Assembly (NCBI GenBank): GCA_023393575.1
Contig: JAEWKX010000261.1
Span: 1 to 5,071 of the forward strand
Length of the DNA stretch: 5,071 bases
Reading direction: 5' to 3'
Origin: Pseudomonadota bacterium
GTDB taxonomy: Bacteria; Pseudomonadota; Alphaproteobacteria; Rhizobiales; Rhizobiaceae
Position numbers and translations under genes: made by a program. The notes under the pieces are model-generated. The model was not told the DNA's origin and ran no database searches. It was given only the letters and a program-made list of their open reading frames with translations. Of the stretch, positions 1 through 5,031 are shown one piece after another; position 1 is the first letter of the stretch, and each line of letters starts with the position of its first letter.

Positions 1-723
1 CATCTCAATGGATGTGCTTTCCGCGGTGACGATGTAATGGAGGAAGCCGGAAAGGGCACCGGCGAGGCCGGTGAGGGAGGCGGAAACGATATAGGCGATA
101 TGCTTGTAGCGCTGGACGTCGTAGCCTTGGAACTCCGCCCGTAGCGTGTTCTCGCGGATGGCCAGAAGAACCGTTCCGAACGGCGACCGCGTAAGGCGGA
201 TCATGGAATACAGGACGCCGAAACCAATCGCCGCGACCACGATGTAATAGGTGAGGTTATCGGCAAGATCGAGGGGCCCGATGCTTCCGCGGGTGAACCC
301 GCCCAGACCATCTTCACCACCGGTCAACGCCGTCCATCGATAGGCGACGGTGAATGTCAGGGCGGTGAAGGCAAGGGTCAGAAGGGAAAAGTAGACACCA
401 CGCCGGCGCAGGATCAACCATCCGACGACCGCCGCAATCACCGCGACAGACAGGATGGAACCCAGCACCGGAAGGATGAATTGGCCGGGCAGGAAGTTCT
501 TCTGAAGAAGCGCCGCCGCATAGCCGCCCATCCCGAACCATGCGGCATGGCCGAAGCTGACGAGACCGGTGTAGCCCATCAGCAAGTTGAGGCCCAATAT
601 GGCGATACACAGGGAAACGACCATGGTCGCCGTCGTCAGCGTCAGGCCGATCATCGGTAACACGACTGGCAGAAGAACCAACACGACTGCGCTGATGGCA
701 AGGGTTTTTGTTTGTGAGCTCAT
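1..723 (-). CDS. livM: Branched-chain amino acid-type ABC transporter permease, LivM family (C-terminus cut by window edge)
   Basis: This is an inner-membrane permease of the HAAT (LivHM) ABC importer family, the second of two permease subunits. The 241 visible residues start at the ATG at 723 and run open through the left edge. Hydrophobic segments lie near residues 8-28, 33-50, 84-104 and 160-177. Family signatures are the GYTGLVSFGHAAWFG stretch at residues 50-64, GVYFSLLTLAF at 109-119, TGGEDGL at 134-140, and SPFGTVLLAIREN followed by GYDVQRYK (180-207), the usual cytoplasmic loop that meets the ATPase. It starts 7 nt after the livH stop codon. A weak GAAGG lies about 11 nt before the start, inside the end of livH, so translational coupling is likely. 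Family members are usually about 320-350 residues, and some are fused to an ATPase domain; the window cannot show which applies here. The family is clear, but the substrate is not readable from the sequence. Confidence 0.95.
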   Translation of the reverse strand, partial: MSSQTKTLAISAVVLVLLPVVLPMIGLTLTTATMVVSLCIAILGLNLLMGYTGLVSFGHAAWFGMGGYAAALLQKNFLPGQFILPVLGSILSVAVIAAVVGWLILRRRGVYFSLLTLAFTALTFTVAYRWTALTGGEDGLGGFTRGSIGPLDLADNLTYYIVVAAIGFGVLYSMIRLTRSPFGTVLLAIRENTLRAEFQGYDVQRYKHIAYIVSASLTGLAGALSGFLHYIVTAESTSIEM

Positions 724-730
724 CAGGTTA

Positions 731-1609
731 TCAGCCTTCGAATTTTGCCATGCGTTCGCCCAGCAGCCCGCGCGGGCGCAGCAGCAGGACAAGGAACATC
801 AGGATGTACATCGACGCCTCGGAGGCGGCGGGCAGATACTGGATGGTGATCGACCGCACGACACCGACCAGAACGGCTGCCAGCACCACGCCCCAGAAGG
901 AGCCGAGCCCGCCGATGATCACGACGATGAAGCCGATCGTCAGGATTTCCGCACCCATGGCCGGATGAACCGTCGTGATCGGGGCAAAAAGGGCACCGCC
1001 CACCGCCGCCAGACCGACGCCGATCATAACCACAGTCGTCATGTACGGCTGGAGGCGGATACCGAGCGCACCCACCATGTCCGGGTTCTGGATCCCGGCC
1101 CGGATGACGCGGCCGAAGGACGTGCGGTTCAGGAGCAGCCAGATCGAAGCGAGGATTGCGAGGACCGCGCCGAGCATTACCAGACGGTATTTCGAGAATA
1201 GCAGCGGACCGAGCTCCACGCCGCCCTTCAGGCTGGATGGGAGCGTCTGCGACAAGGGTGCCGCACCCCAGATCATCCGGATCGCCTGTTCCGCGACCAT
1301 CGCCAGCCCGAATGTCACGAGCAGGCTGAGGATGGGATCCTCCCGGTAGAAACGGCGCAGGATGAAGCGTTCGAACAGGATGCCGAGACAGGCAACCAGC
1401 AGGGGTGAGGCGATTACGGCAGGAGCAAAACCGAGATGCGGCGTGAGGGTCACCGCGAGGTAGGCGCCGATCGCGTAGAAGCCGCCGTGCGCAAGATTAA
1501 CGATCCCGCCGACCGAAAAGATCAGGGATAGGCCTAAGGCGATCAGCAGGTAATAGCCTGCGAGAACGAGCCCGTTCACGACCTGCTCGAAGAGGAAGAA
1601 GAGTTCCAT
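731..1609 (-). CDS. livH: Branched-chain amino acid-type ABC transporter permease, LivH family
   Basis: This is a 292-residue integral membrane permease, the normal length for LivH, which pairs with LivM to form the inner-membrane channel of a HAAT importer. The N-terminus is diagnostic: the AGYYLLIALGLSLIFSVGGI region (residues 17-36) is followed by VNLAHGGFYAIGAYLA (37-52). TFGLAMVAEQ at 99-108 and SFGRVIRAGIQNPDMVGALG at 164-183 (cytoplasmic loop) follow. Near the C-terminus, FIVVIIGGLGSFWGVVLAAV (227-246) matches the conserved coupling region. The reading frame stays open far upstream, to about 2071. The ATG at 1609 is nevertheless the true start: it has an AGGA ribosome-binding site 7 nt away, homology begins there, and the extension would overlap the solute-binding protein gene. 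It follows that gene by 68 nt, with a strong stem-loop in the gap, and it precedes livM by 7 nt. Confidence 0.96.
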   Translation of the reverse strand: MELFFLFEQVVNGLVLAGYYLLIALGLSLIFSVGGIVNLAHGGFYAIGAYLAVTLTPHLGFAPAVIASPLLVACLGILFERFILRRFYREDPILSLLVTFGLAMVAEQAIRMIWGAAPLSQTLPSSLKGGVELGPLLFSKYRLVMLGAVLAILASIWLLLNRTSFGRVIRAGIQNPDMVGALGIRLQPYMTTVVMIGVGLAAVGGALFAPITTVHPAMGAEILTIGFIVVIIGGLGSFWGVVLAAVLVGVVRSITIQYLPAASEASMYILMFLVLLLRPRGLLGERMAKFEG

Positions 1610-1629
1610 TTGATTTTCCTGGCAATGGT

Positions 1630-1657
1630 CCCCCGCCGGAAATGTTTCCCGCGGGGG
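1630..1657 (-). other. Intercistronic stem-loop between binding-protein gene and livH
   Basis: This is a 28-nt inverted repeat in the 68-nt gap, 20 nt after the binding-protein stop codon. On the plus strand CCCCCGC (1630-1636) pairs with GCGGGGG (1651-1657). After one mismatch (1637/1650), GGAAA (1638-1642) pairs with TTTCC (1645-1649), giving 12 of 13 possible pairs around a tiny loop. In the minus-strand transcript no U-run follows (it continues ACCAUUGCC), so it does not look like an intrinsic terminator. By analogy with other ABC operons, such a hairpin may protect the binding-protein mRNA from 3' exonucleases and so raise its level over the permeases. That role is inference. Confidence 0.7.
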
Positions 1658-1677
1658 TGGGGCCGCCGCTTGCGAAC

Positions 1678-2937
1678 TCAGAGTTTGCAGGCGCCGGTGT
1701 CTTCCGGATAGATGCTCGTCAGCTTCTCGCCTTCGGCCGGCACGACGGCGCCTAGTTCGAGCATGTCGAAGACGGTCGAATAGCTGCCTTCCGGCTTGAC
1801 GGAGAACGAGTACGCTTCCTGAACCAGTTGATGGTCGAACTTGCGGAAGTAGGCCGGCCTGTTCTTGAGAATGTCGAACTCCGCTTCCGTCTCGAAGTAG
1901 TCGATGATCTTCTCGTTGTCGGTGCCCCCGGTGGCTTCGAAAGCCTTCGCGAGGATGTTTCCGGTGATGTACTCGATCCAGGCATGGTTTTCCGGGATCT
2001 GCCCGCCATATGCCGCCTTGTAGTCCTCGACGAACTTCTTGGTTCCGGCGGTGTCGATCGTGTCGAACCATACGGTAGGCCAGACGCCTCCGAAATTGCC
2101 CATGCCGGCCGCCCAGGCATCCGCCGTGTTGAGGTTGAAGCCGACGGTTGGAATGGACAGCCCAAATTCCGCGTACTGCTTGAGGAAATTGGTGACCTGG
2201 TTACCGCCAAGGTTGAGGCAGACCACGTCCGGCTGGGCCTGGCGGATCTTGAGGATGTTGGCGGAGAAGTCGGTGGCGTCGGTCGGCACCAGTTCATCGC
2301 CGACGAGTTCGGCATTGTTGGCGGCGAAGAAGGCCTTTGCTGCCTTCAGAAGATCGTGCCCGAAGACATAGTCGGAGGTCACGGTGAAGAACTTCTTGCC
2401 TTCCACCATCCCCTGCTGCTTCAGCGCCGTTCCCACCGCATTGACCATGACGGCATTCGGGATGTCCGTGCAGAACATGTAACGGTTGCATCGATCGGCA
2501 CGAAGGACGTCGGACCGCGGTCCGGTGGCTATGAATAGCTTCTTGTTGCGGCTTGCCACTTCGGAAATGGCGAGTGCCGAGGCCGACGATATCTCGCCCA
2601 CCAGTACGTCGACCTTGTCGCGTTCGATCATGCGCTGCGCCTTGGTCGCCGCAGTTTCCGGATTGATGGAGTCCTCGGCAATGATCTGCAGCTTGCGACC
2701 ATTGACACCACCTGCTTCATTGATCTGATCGACCGAGAGCTTCAGGCCGTTGATAGCGTACTGCCCGAGCGTTCCCAGGAACCCCGTCAGCGGCACCAGG
2801 TGCCCCAGCACGATAGGCTGCTCCTGGGCCCGCAGGATCGACGGCGCTGCGAGCCCCGACGCCATGAGCACGCCGGTGCCGACACCGGTCTTCAGGATCT
2901 GTCGCCGGGACAGGATGAATTTGCTGGTCTCTTCCAT
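1678..2937 (-). CDS. Periplasmic solute-binding protein of a branched-chain amino acid/amide-type ABC transporter
   Basis: This 419-residue type-I periplasmic binding protein (Peripla_BP_6/LivJ-like class) captures the solute and delivers it to the LivH/LivM permease encoded next. The N-terminus is a signal peptide with the twin-arginine-like motif SRRQILK (residues 10-16), a hydrophobic stretch to about residue 30 and probable cleavage near ILRAQ (34-38). The mature part opens with PIVLGHLVPLTGFLGTLG (41-58), followed by GLKLSVDQINEAGGVNGRKL (64-83), AATKAQRMI (96-104) and VDVLVGEISSASALAISEVA (109-128), all typical of this fold. The second lobe includes KKFFTVTSDYVFGHD (181-195) and DFSANILKIRQAQPDVV (223-239). 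The start at 2937 is supported by GGAGG 7 nt upstream (2945-2949). Relatives bind branched-chain amino acids, amides, urea or aromatic acids. The ligand cannot be told here, so I give no gene symbol. Confidence 0.95.
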   Translation of the reverse strand: MEETSKFILSRRQILKTGVGTGVLMASGLAAPSILRAQEQPIVLGHLVPLTGFLGTLGQYAINGLKLSVDQINEAGGVNGRKLQIIAEDSINPETAATKAQRMIERDKVDVLVGEISSASALAISEVASRNKKLFIATGPRSDVLRADRCNRYMFCTDIPNAVMVNAVGTALKQQGMVEGKKFFTVTSDYVFGHDLLKAAKAFFAANNAELVGDELVPTDATDFSANILKIRQAQPDVVCLNLGGNQVTNFLKQYAEFGLSIPTVGFNLNTADAWAAGMGNFGGVWPTVWFDTIDTAGTKKFVEDYKAAYGGQIPENHAWIEYITGNILAKAFEATGGTDNEKIIDYFETEAEFDILKNRPAYFRKFDHQLVQEAYSFSVKPEGSYSTVFDMLELGAVVPAEGEKLTSIYPEDTGACKL

Positions 2938-3002
2938 TTTGCTTCCTCCCTATAGCTACATGGATGTCGAAGTATTGCCGCTGCGCGAGCAGCGGCGGGC
3001 AT
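2892..3002 (-). CDS. Possible 36-residue small ORF overlapping the binding-protein start
   Basis: This is a small ORF too short for routine gene calling. The GST stop codon TGA (3014-3012) runs straight into a consensus AGGAGG (3012-3007), followed 4 nt later by ATG (3002-3000). The frame encodes 36 residues, opening with the alanine-rich MPAAARAAAILRHPC, and ends with a TGA at 2894-2892, 46 nt inside the binding-protein gene in another frame. The ribosome-binding site is a perfect consensus, although its spacing is a little short. Its first codons form one arm of the stem-loop at 2977-2996. I recognise no homology. It could be a coupling or leader peptide that modulates translation of the binding protein, or a chance frame behind a purine-rich stretch. 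There is no run of Leu, Ile or Val codons, so a classical attenuator peptide is not supported. Confidence 0.25.
   Translation of the reverse strand: MPAAARAAAILRHPCSYREEAKWKRPANSSCPGDRS
2977..2996 (-). other. Intercistronic stem-loop between GST gene and binding-protein gene
   Basis: This is a perfect 7-bp GC-rich inverted repeat, GCCGCTG (2977-2983) with CAGCGGC (2990-2996), around a 6-nt loop in the 74-nt gap. In the minus-strand transcript it is followed by AAUACUUCG rather than a U-run, so it is unlikely to terminate transcription. It lies 40 nt upstream of the binding-protein start and inside the first codons of the possible small ORF. It may act as an RNA processing or stability element, or it may be incidental in a GC-rich genome. 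Confidence 0.5.
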
Positions 3003-3011
3003 AAGTCCTCC

Positions 3012-3617
3012 TCAGGCCGCCGGGTAGACAGTGGCGCGCATGATCTCCTCCTGGGCGAAGGTGCTCACCCAATCCGCAAGTGCTGGAAATGCTGCCCGCC
3101 ATTCCTGTTCGGGGTGACGGAAATCGAGATATTCCAGCGCCGCGCCAACGGCGATCGTCCCGATATGCGGAGCCGCCAACTGGGCTATCCGCCCCGAAAA
3201 ATGATCGAGGCCGGCGCTGATACGCAGACGCTGCGCCGCGATCCATTCAGGCCACCTCAATTCGGCCGGCCGGTTCACCAGTTCGTAGCGAAGGTTGACG
3301 GCCGCCTCCATCACGCCATCGGCGATCGACTCAAGGACCTGGATCTCCCATATGTCTGCCGTCTCCGAGCCGTAGAGGCTTGGCCCCGCCCCCCGACGGT
3401 CGATGAAGCGACAGATCGCCCGACTGTCGTGGATCGGGCCATCCGGCGTCTTCAGCACCGGGATCTTTGCCAGCGGGTTGATATCCGCGAGGTGGTCGTT
3501 CCTGACCACCGGGTCGACGCGCACGATCTCCAAATGGAGTGGAACTTGCCGCTCCATCGCAGCCATCCGCACCTTTCGCGCGAATGGCGAGGCGGGGGAA
3601 TGGAGAAGCGTCAGCAT
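3012..3617 (-). CDS. Glutathione S-transferase family protein
   Basis: This 201-residue cytosolic protein has GST architecture and normal length. The N-terminal thioredoxin-like domain (about residues 1-80) has the SPASPFARKVRMAAME segment at 7-22, where a Ser (S10 is the best candidate) would be the catalytic residue that activates the thiol of glutathione. NPLAKIPVL follows at 47-55, with the cis-proline P53, and then HDSRAI (63-68), whose acid-Ser pair binds the gamma-glutamyl group. The helical C-terminal domain (about 90-201) ends with the family-like segment FPALADWVSTFAQ. The start at 3617 lies 2 nt after the SDR stop codon (TGA TC ATG). Only a weak GGCGGG precedes it, so translation is probably coupled to the SDR. 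Bacterial relatives conjugate glutathione, cleave thioethers or aryl ethers, isomerise, or serve in stress defence. The substrate is unknown, but linkage to the importer suggests processing of the imported compound. Confidence 0.92.
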   Translation of the reverse strand: MLTLLHSPASPFARKVRMAAMERQVPLHLEIVRVDPVVRNDHLADINPLAKIPVLKTPDGPIHDSRAICRFIDRRGAGPSLYGSETADIWEIQVLESIADGVMEAAVNLRYELVNRPAELRWPEWIAAQRLRISAGLDHFSGRIAQLAAPHIGTIAVGAALEYLDFRHPEQEWRAAFPALADWVSTFAQEEIMRATVYPAA

Positions 3618-3619
3618 GA

Positions 3620-4300
3620 TCAGATCAACCCGCCATTCGGCTGGATGATCTGGCCCGAGACCCAGCTCGCGCGGTCGGATGCGAGAAAGGCGACGACAGC
3701 GGCCACCTCCTCCGGGCTTCCGACGCGGTTGAACGGGGACATTGCGGCCGACCGGGCGACTGCTGCCTCATCCTTGCCGGCGCGAAAGAGATCGGTATCC
3801 ACGGGACCCGGTGCCACGCCGTTGACGCGAATGCCCCTGCCGGCGACTTCCTTGGCAAGTGAACGCAGGAGCGCCTCGACGGCAGCCTTGGTGGCCGCAT
3901 AGGGCCCGACACCGGGCACGGCATGGCGGACCAGCGATGTCGTCAGCGCAATGATGACACCATTGTCCTCGACCCTAGCGGCAGCGGCCTTGAGCACATT
4001 GAACGCACCGACGATGTTGGTTTCGACCAGATCGCGCATCCGGTCACTGTCAAAAGTCGCAAGCGGCCCCGGCGGGACATTGATGCCGGCATTGGCGACG
4101 ACGCAATCCAGCTTGCCGAGCCGTGCCTTTGCCTCGGCGAAGGCGGCCTCGACGCTCGTCGGATCGCGAATGTCCACCACGATTGATCCGTCCTTGCCCG
4201 AAGTGGAGGTGGCCTCGACCTTCCACCCTTCGGCGCGCATAGCCTGGACAGTCGCCGCTCCAATTCCGCGTGAGCCACCAACGATCAAAGCCGTCTTCAT
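3620..4300 (-). CDS. Short-chain dehydrogenase/reductase (SDR) family oxidoreductase
   Basis: This 226-residue classical SDR should catalyse NAD(P)-dependent oxidation or reduction of an alcohol/carbonyl in the cytoplasm. The Rossmann glycine motif is GGSRGIG (residues 8-14), DI at 43-44 fits the adenine-contact position, NAG is at 70-72, and the structural/catalytic Asn is N95 in VETNIVGAFN. The active-site YAATK gives Tyr134 and Lys138. The PGPVDTD segment (165-170 region) and the C-terminal GQIIQPNGGLI are standard. The residue 13 before the catalytic Tyr, normally Ser, is Thr121, with Ser122 next to it, so the loop may be one residue short. It is shorter than the usual 245-260 residues because the region after beta-strand 2 is compact. 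The start at 4300 has GGAGG 6 nt upstream (4307-4311). It is the first gene of the presumed operon, 2 nt ahead of the GST gene. FabG-like names would be overcalling; the substrate is unknown. Confidence 0.94.
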   Translation of the reverse strand: MKTALIVGGSRGIGAATVQAMRAEGWKVEATSTSGKDGSIVVDIRDPTSVEAAFAEAKARLGKLDCVVANAGINVPPGPLATFDSDRMRDLVETNIVGAFNVLKAAAARVEDNGVIIALTTSLVRHAVPGVGPYAATKAAVEALLRSLAKEVAGRGIRVNGVAPGPVDTDLFRAGKDEAAVARSAAMSPFNRVGSPEEVAAVVAFLASDRASWVSGQIIQPNGGLI

Positions 4301-4330
4301 GCTATCCCTCCCTCATCAGAGCCGGCACAC

Positions 4331-4358
4331 GCAGGATGTCTTTTCGTACATCCGCTGC
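4331..4358 (-). promoter_or_regulatory. Stem-loop in the presumed 5' leader of the SDR operon
   Basis: GGATGT (4334-4339) and ACATCC (4348-4353) form a perfect 6-bp inverted repeat with an 8-nt loop. The flanking GCA (4331-4333) and TGC (4356-4358) can add three more pairs across a 2-nt bulge. It sits about 30 nt upstream of the SDR start codon and does not cover the ribosome-binding site. No U-run follows in the minus-strand transcript. It could be a leader RNA structure or a DNA operator; the sequence alone cannot tell which. Confidence 0.4.
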
Positions 4359-4426
4359 CTGATGCTCTTGTGGGCTGGAACCTGCGCTTTTTTTCCCGCA
4401 GCCGCCAATAGGGATTGCGACCAGGT

Positions 4427-4476
4427 CTATAAGAAGATCGTATAGGGATAAGTCTCTGTTATAGCTGGATTCTATA
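4427..4476 (-). promoter_or_regulatory. Putative operon control region: cluster of TATAG/CTATA half-sites
   Basis: Four 5-bp half-sites lie within 50 bp upstream of the SDR gene: CTATA (4427-4431), TATAG (4441-4445), TATAG (4460-4464) and CTATA (4472-4476). They form two inverted repeats with spacers of 9 and 7 bp. An 8-bp direct repeat ATAGGGAT also occurs at 4408-4415 and 4442-4449. The block is AT-rich beside GC-rich genes and is where a promoter would be expected. Several half-sites could equally be -10 boxes (for example TATAGA or TATAAC on the minus strand), but I find no well-spaced good -35 partner. I cannot match the motif to a known regulator. Confidence 0.35.
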
Positions 4477-4703
4477 CTCGCTGGACCAAGAATGATGTGA
4501 CCGAACGACCTGCAGTGAAGCCGGCTGGTGATGTCACGCACGCTGTCGCGTACTGCCGCAGTCCAGGGTTCCGCCGAGATAGCGGCGCGTTAGCATGAGG
4601 CCATGGAGTGGCGAAGGCAATTTGCAGCCTGAAGGTCGATCGTTGCGTAGAGAAGGACGTATCGAGGCTACGAGGTAGTACCATTCCCAATGGGGTGGGC
4701 TAG

Positions 4704-4862
4704 GAAGGGATCGCTGCTCTTTCCGACACGACGGTCCACGGAGAGCACTTTCTTCGGGTGGCGATCGACAATCATCGGACGCAGCGCGAAGAGCTGGACA
4801 TCATCGTCCAGGAGAGTTTGCGGCTGGGAGTACTGCTGGAGCGTCAACGTACTACGATCTAA
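4704..4862 (+). pseudogene. Remnant of a PLP-dependent decarboxylase-like gene (C-terminal fragment)
   Basis: A plus-strand frame bounded by TAG (4701-4703) and TAA (4860-4862) encodes about 52 residues. It includes GIAALSDTTVHGEHFLRVAI followed by DNHRTQREELDIIVQESLRL. The pattern of a Leu/Ser/Thr strand, a short turn with His-Gly, an LR-hydrophobic strand, an N-x-R-T turn, an acidic pair and then an amphipathic helix resembles the C-terminal end of group II pyridoxal-phosphate decarboxylases. No start codon or ribosome-binding site precedes it. The same frame upstream, back to about 4476, is broken by stops at 4596 and 4701 and is not recognisable as the rest of such an enzyme. The PLP-binding lysine region is absent. 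I read it as a decayed gene tail. Assignment is from memory of family patterns and needs a database comparison; a chance frame cannot be excluded. Confidence 0.4.
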
Positions 4863-4956
4863 AGGATTGGGTAACCGGAGTACGCTTGCGAATCTCGATT
4901 CCCAGCTAAGCAAGAAGTGCCGGAAAACCTGCATTGTTGGCTTGAAAAGGGAGGCT

Positions 4957-5031
4957 TGGCTGGGGCGCCTGGATTCGAACCAGGGGATGGCGGTACCAAA
5001 AACCGCTGCCTTACCGCTTGGCTACGCCCCA
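4957..5031 (-). tRNA. tRNA-Gln (anticodon TTG)
   Basis: A complete cloverleaf reads on the minus strand. The acceptor stem TGGGGCG (from 5031) pairs with CGCCCCA, the D-arm is GCC...GGC, and the anticodon stem GCGGT/ACCGC (5006-5002 and 4994-4990) encloses the loop TTTTGGT, with anticodon TTG at 4999-4997. The 5-nt variable loop is followed by the T-arm CCTGG-TTCGAAT-CCAGG. The discriminator is G73 (4960) and the CCA end is encoded (4959-4957). U1-A72 with G73 matches known identity features of glutamine tRNA. It decodes CAA (and CAG by wobble). No terminator hairpin is evident in the sequence after it, and too little upstream sequence remains to see a promoter. Confidence 0.97.

Larger units (their letters stand above)
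4301..4956. other. Stretch without an intact gene between the SDR gene and tRNA-Gln
   Basis: About 650 bases hold no convincing complete gene. From the SDR side it contains the SDR ribosome-binding site (4306-4313), a leader stem-loop (4331-4358), a 7-T run (4388-4394), an AT-rich block with TATAG-type half-sites (4427-4476), unassigned sequence to about 4700, a plus-strand decarboxylase-like fragment (4704-4862) and unassigned sequence to the tRNA. Composition is lower in GC than the genes; for example, 4441-4500 has 24 G/C of 60. Small open frames on the minus strand here (4302-4541, 4472-4690, 4668-4934) have no recognisable products or ribosome-binding sites. I see no intact insertion sequence. 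Confidence 0.7.

Noticed and set aside
587..1201. Plus-strand open frame opposite livM/livH
   Set aside because: It is antisense to well-supported permease genes, and the translation is a composition-biased string rich in Asp, Arg and His with no domain.
1610..2071. N-terminal extension of livH to a start at 2071
   Set aside because: It would overlap the binding-protein gene by hundreds of bases and encode a non-conserved segment. The ATG at 1609 has a ribosome-binding site and coincides with the family N-terminus.
1828..2538. Plus-strand open frame opposite the binding-protein gene
   Set aside because: It is a mirror frame of a confident gene, with no ribosome-binding site or homology that I recognise.
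2964..3902. Long plus-strand open frame (312 codons) opposite the GST and SDR genes
   Set aside because: It lies antisense to two clearly conserved genes. Its product is arginine/proline-rich without recognisable domains, and the frame is open because of high-GC codon bias.
4382..4401. CTGCG/CGCAG inverted repeat around a 7-T run, as a terminator
   Set aside because: The T-run lies in the loop rather than after the stem, the stem is only 5 bp, and no gene ends there on the plus strand.
4572..4587. Short CGCCG/CGGCG stem-loop in the gene-free stretch
   Set aside because: It is a five-pair GC stem of a kind expected by chance in this composition, with no T-run and no neighbouring gene end.
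4681..4693. CCATT/AATGG inverted repeat
   Set aside because: It is a five-pair repeat with a 3-nt loop, has no partner elements, and is likely chance.
4668..4934. Minus-strand 88-codon frame after the tRNA
   Set aside because: It has no ribosome-binding site or recognisable domain. Most of it is the antisense of the plus-strand decarboxylase-like fragment.
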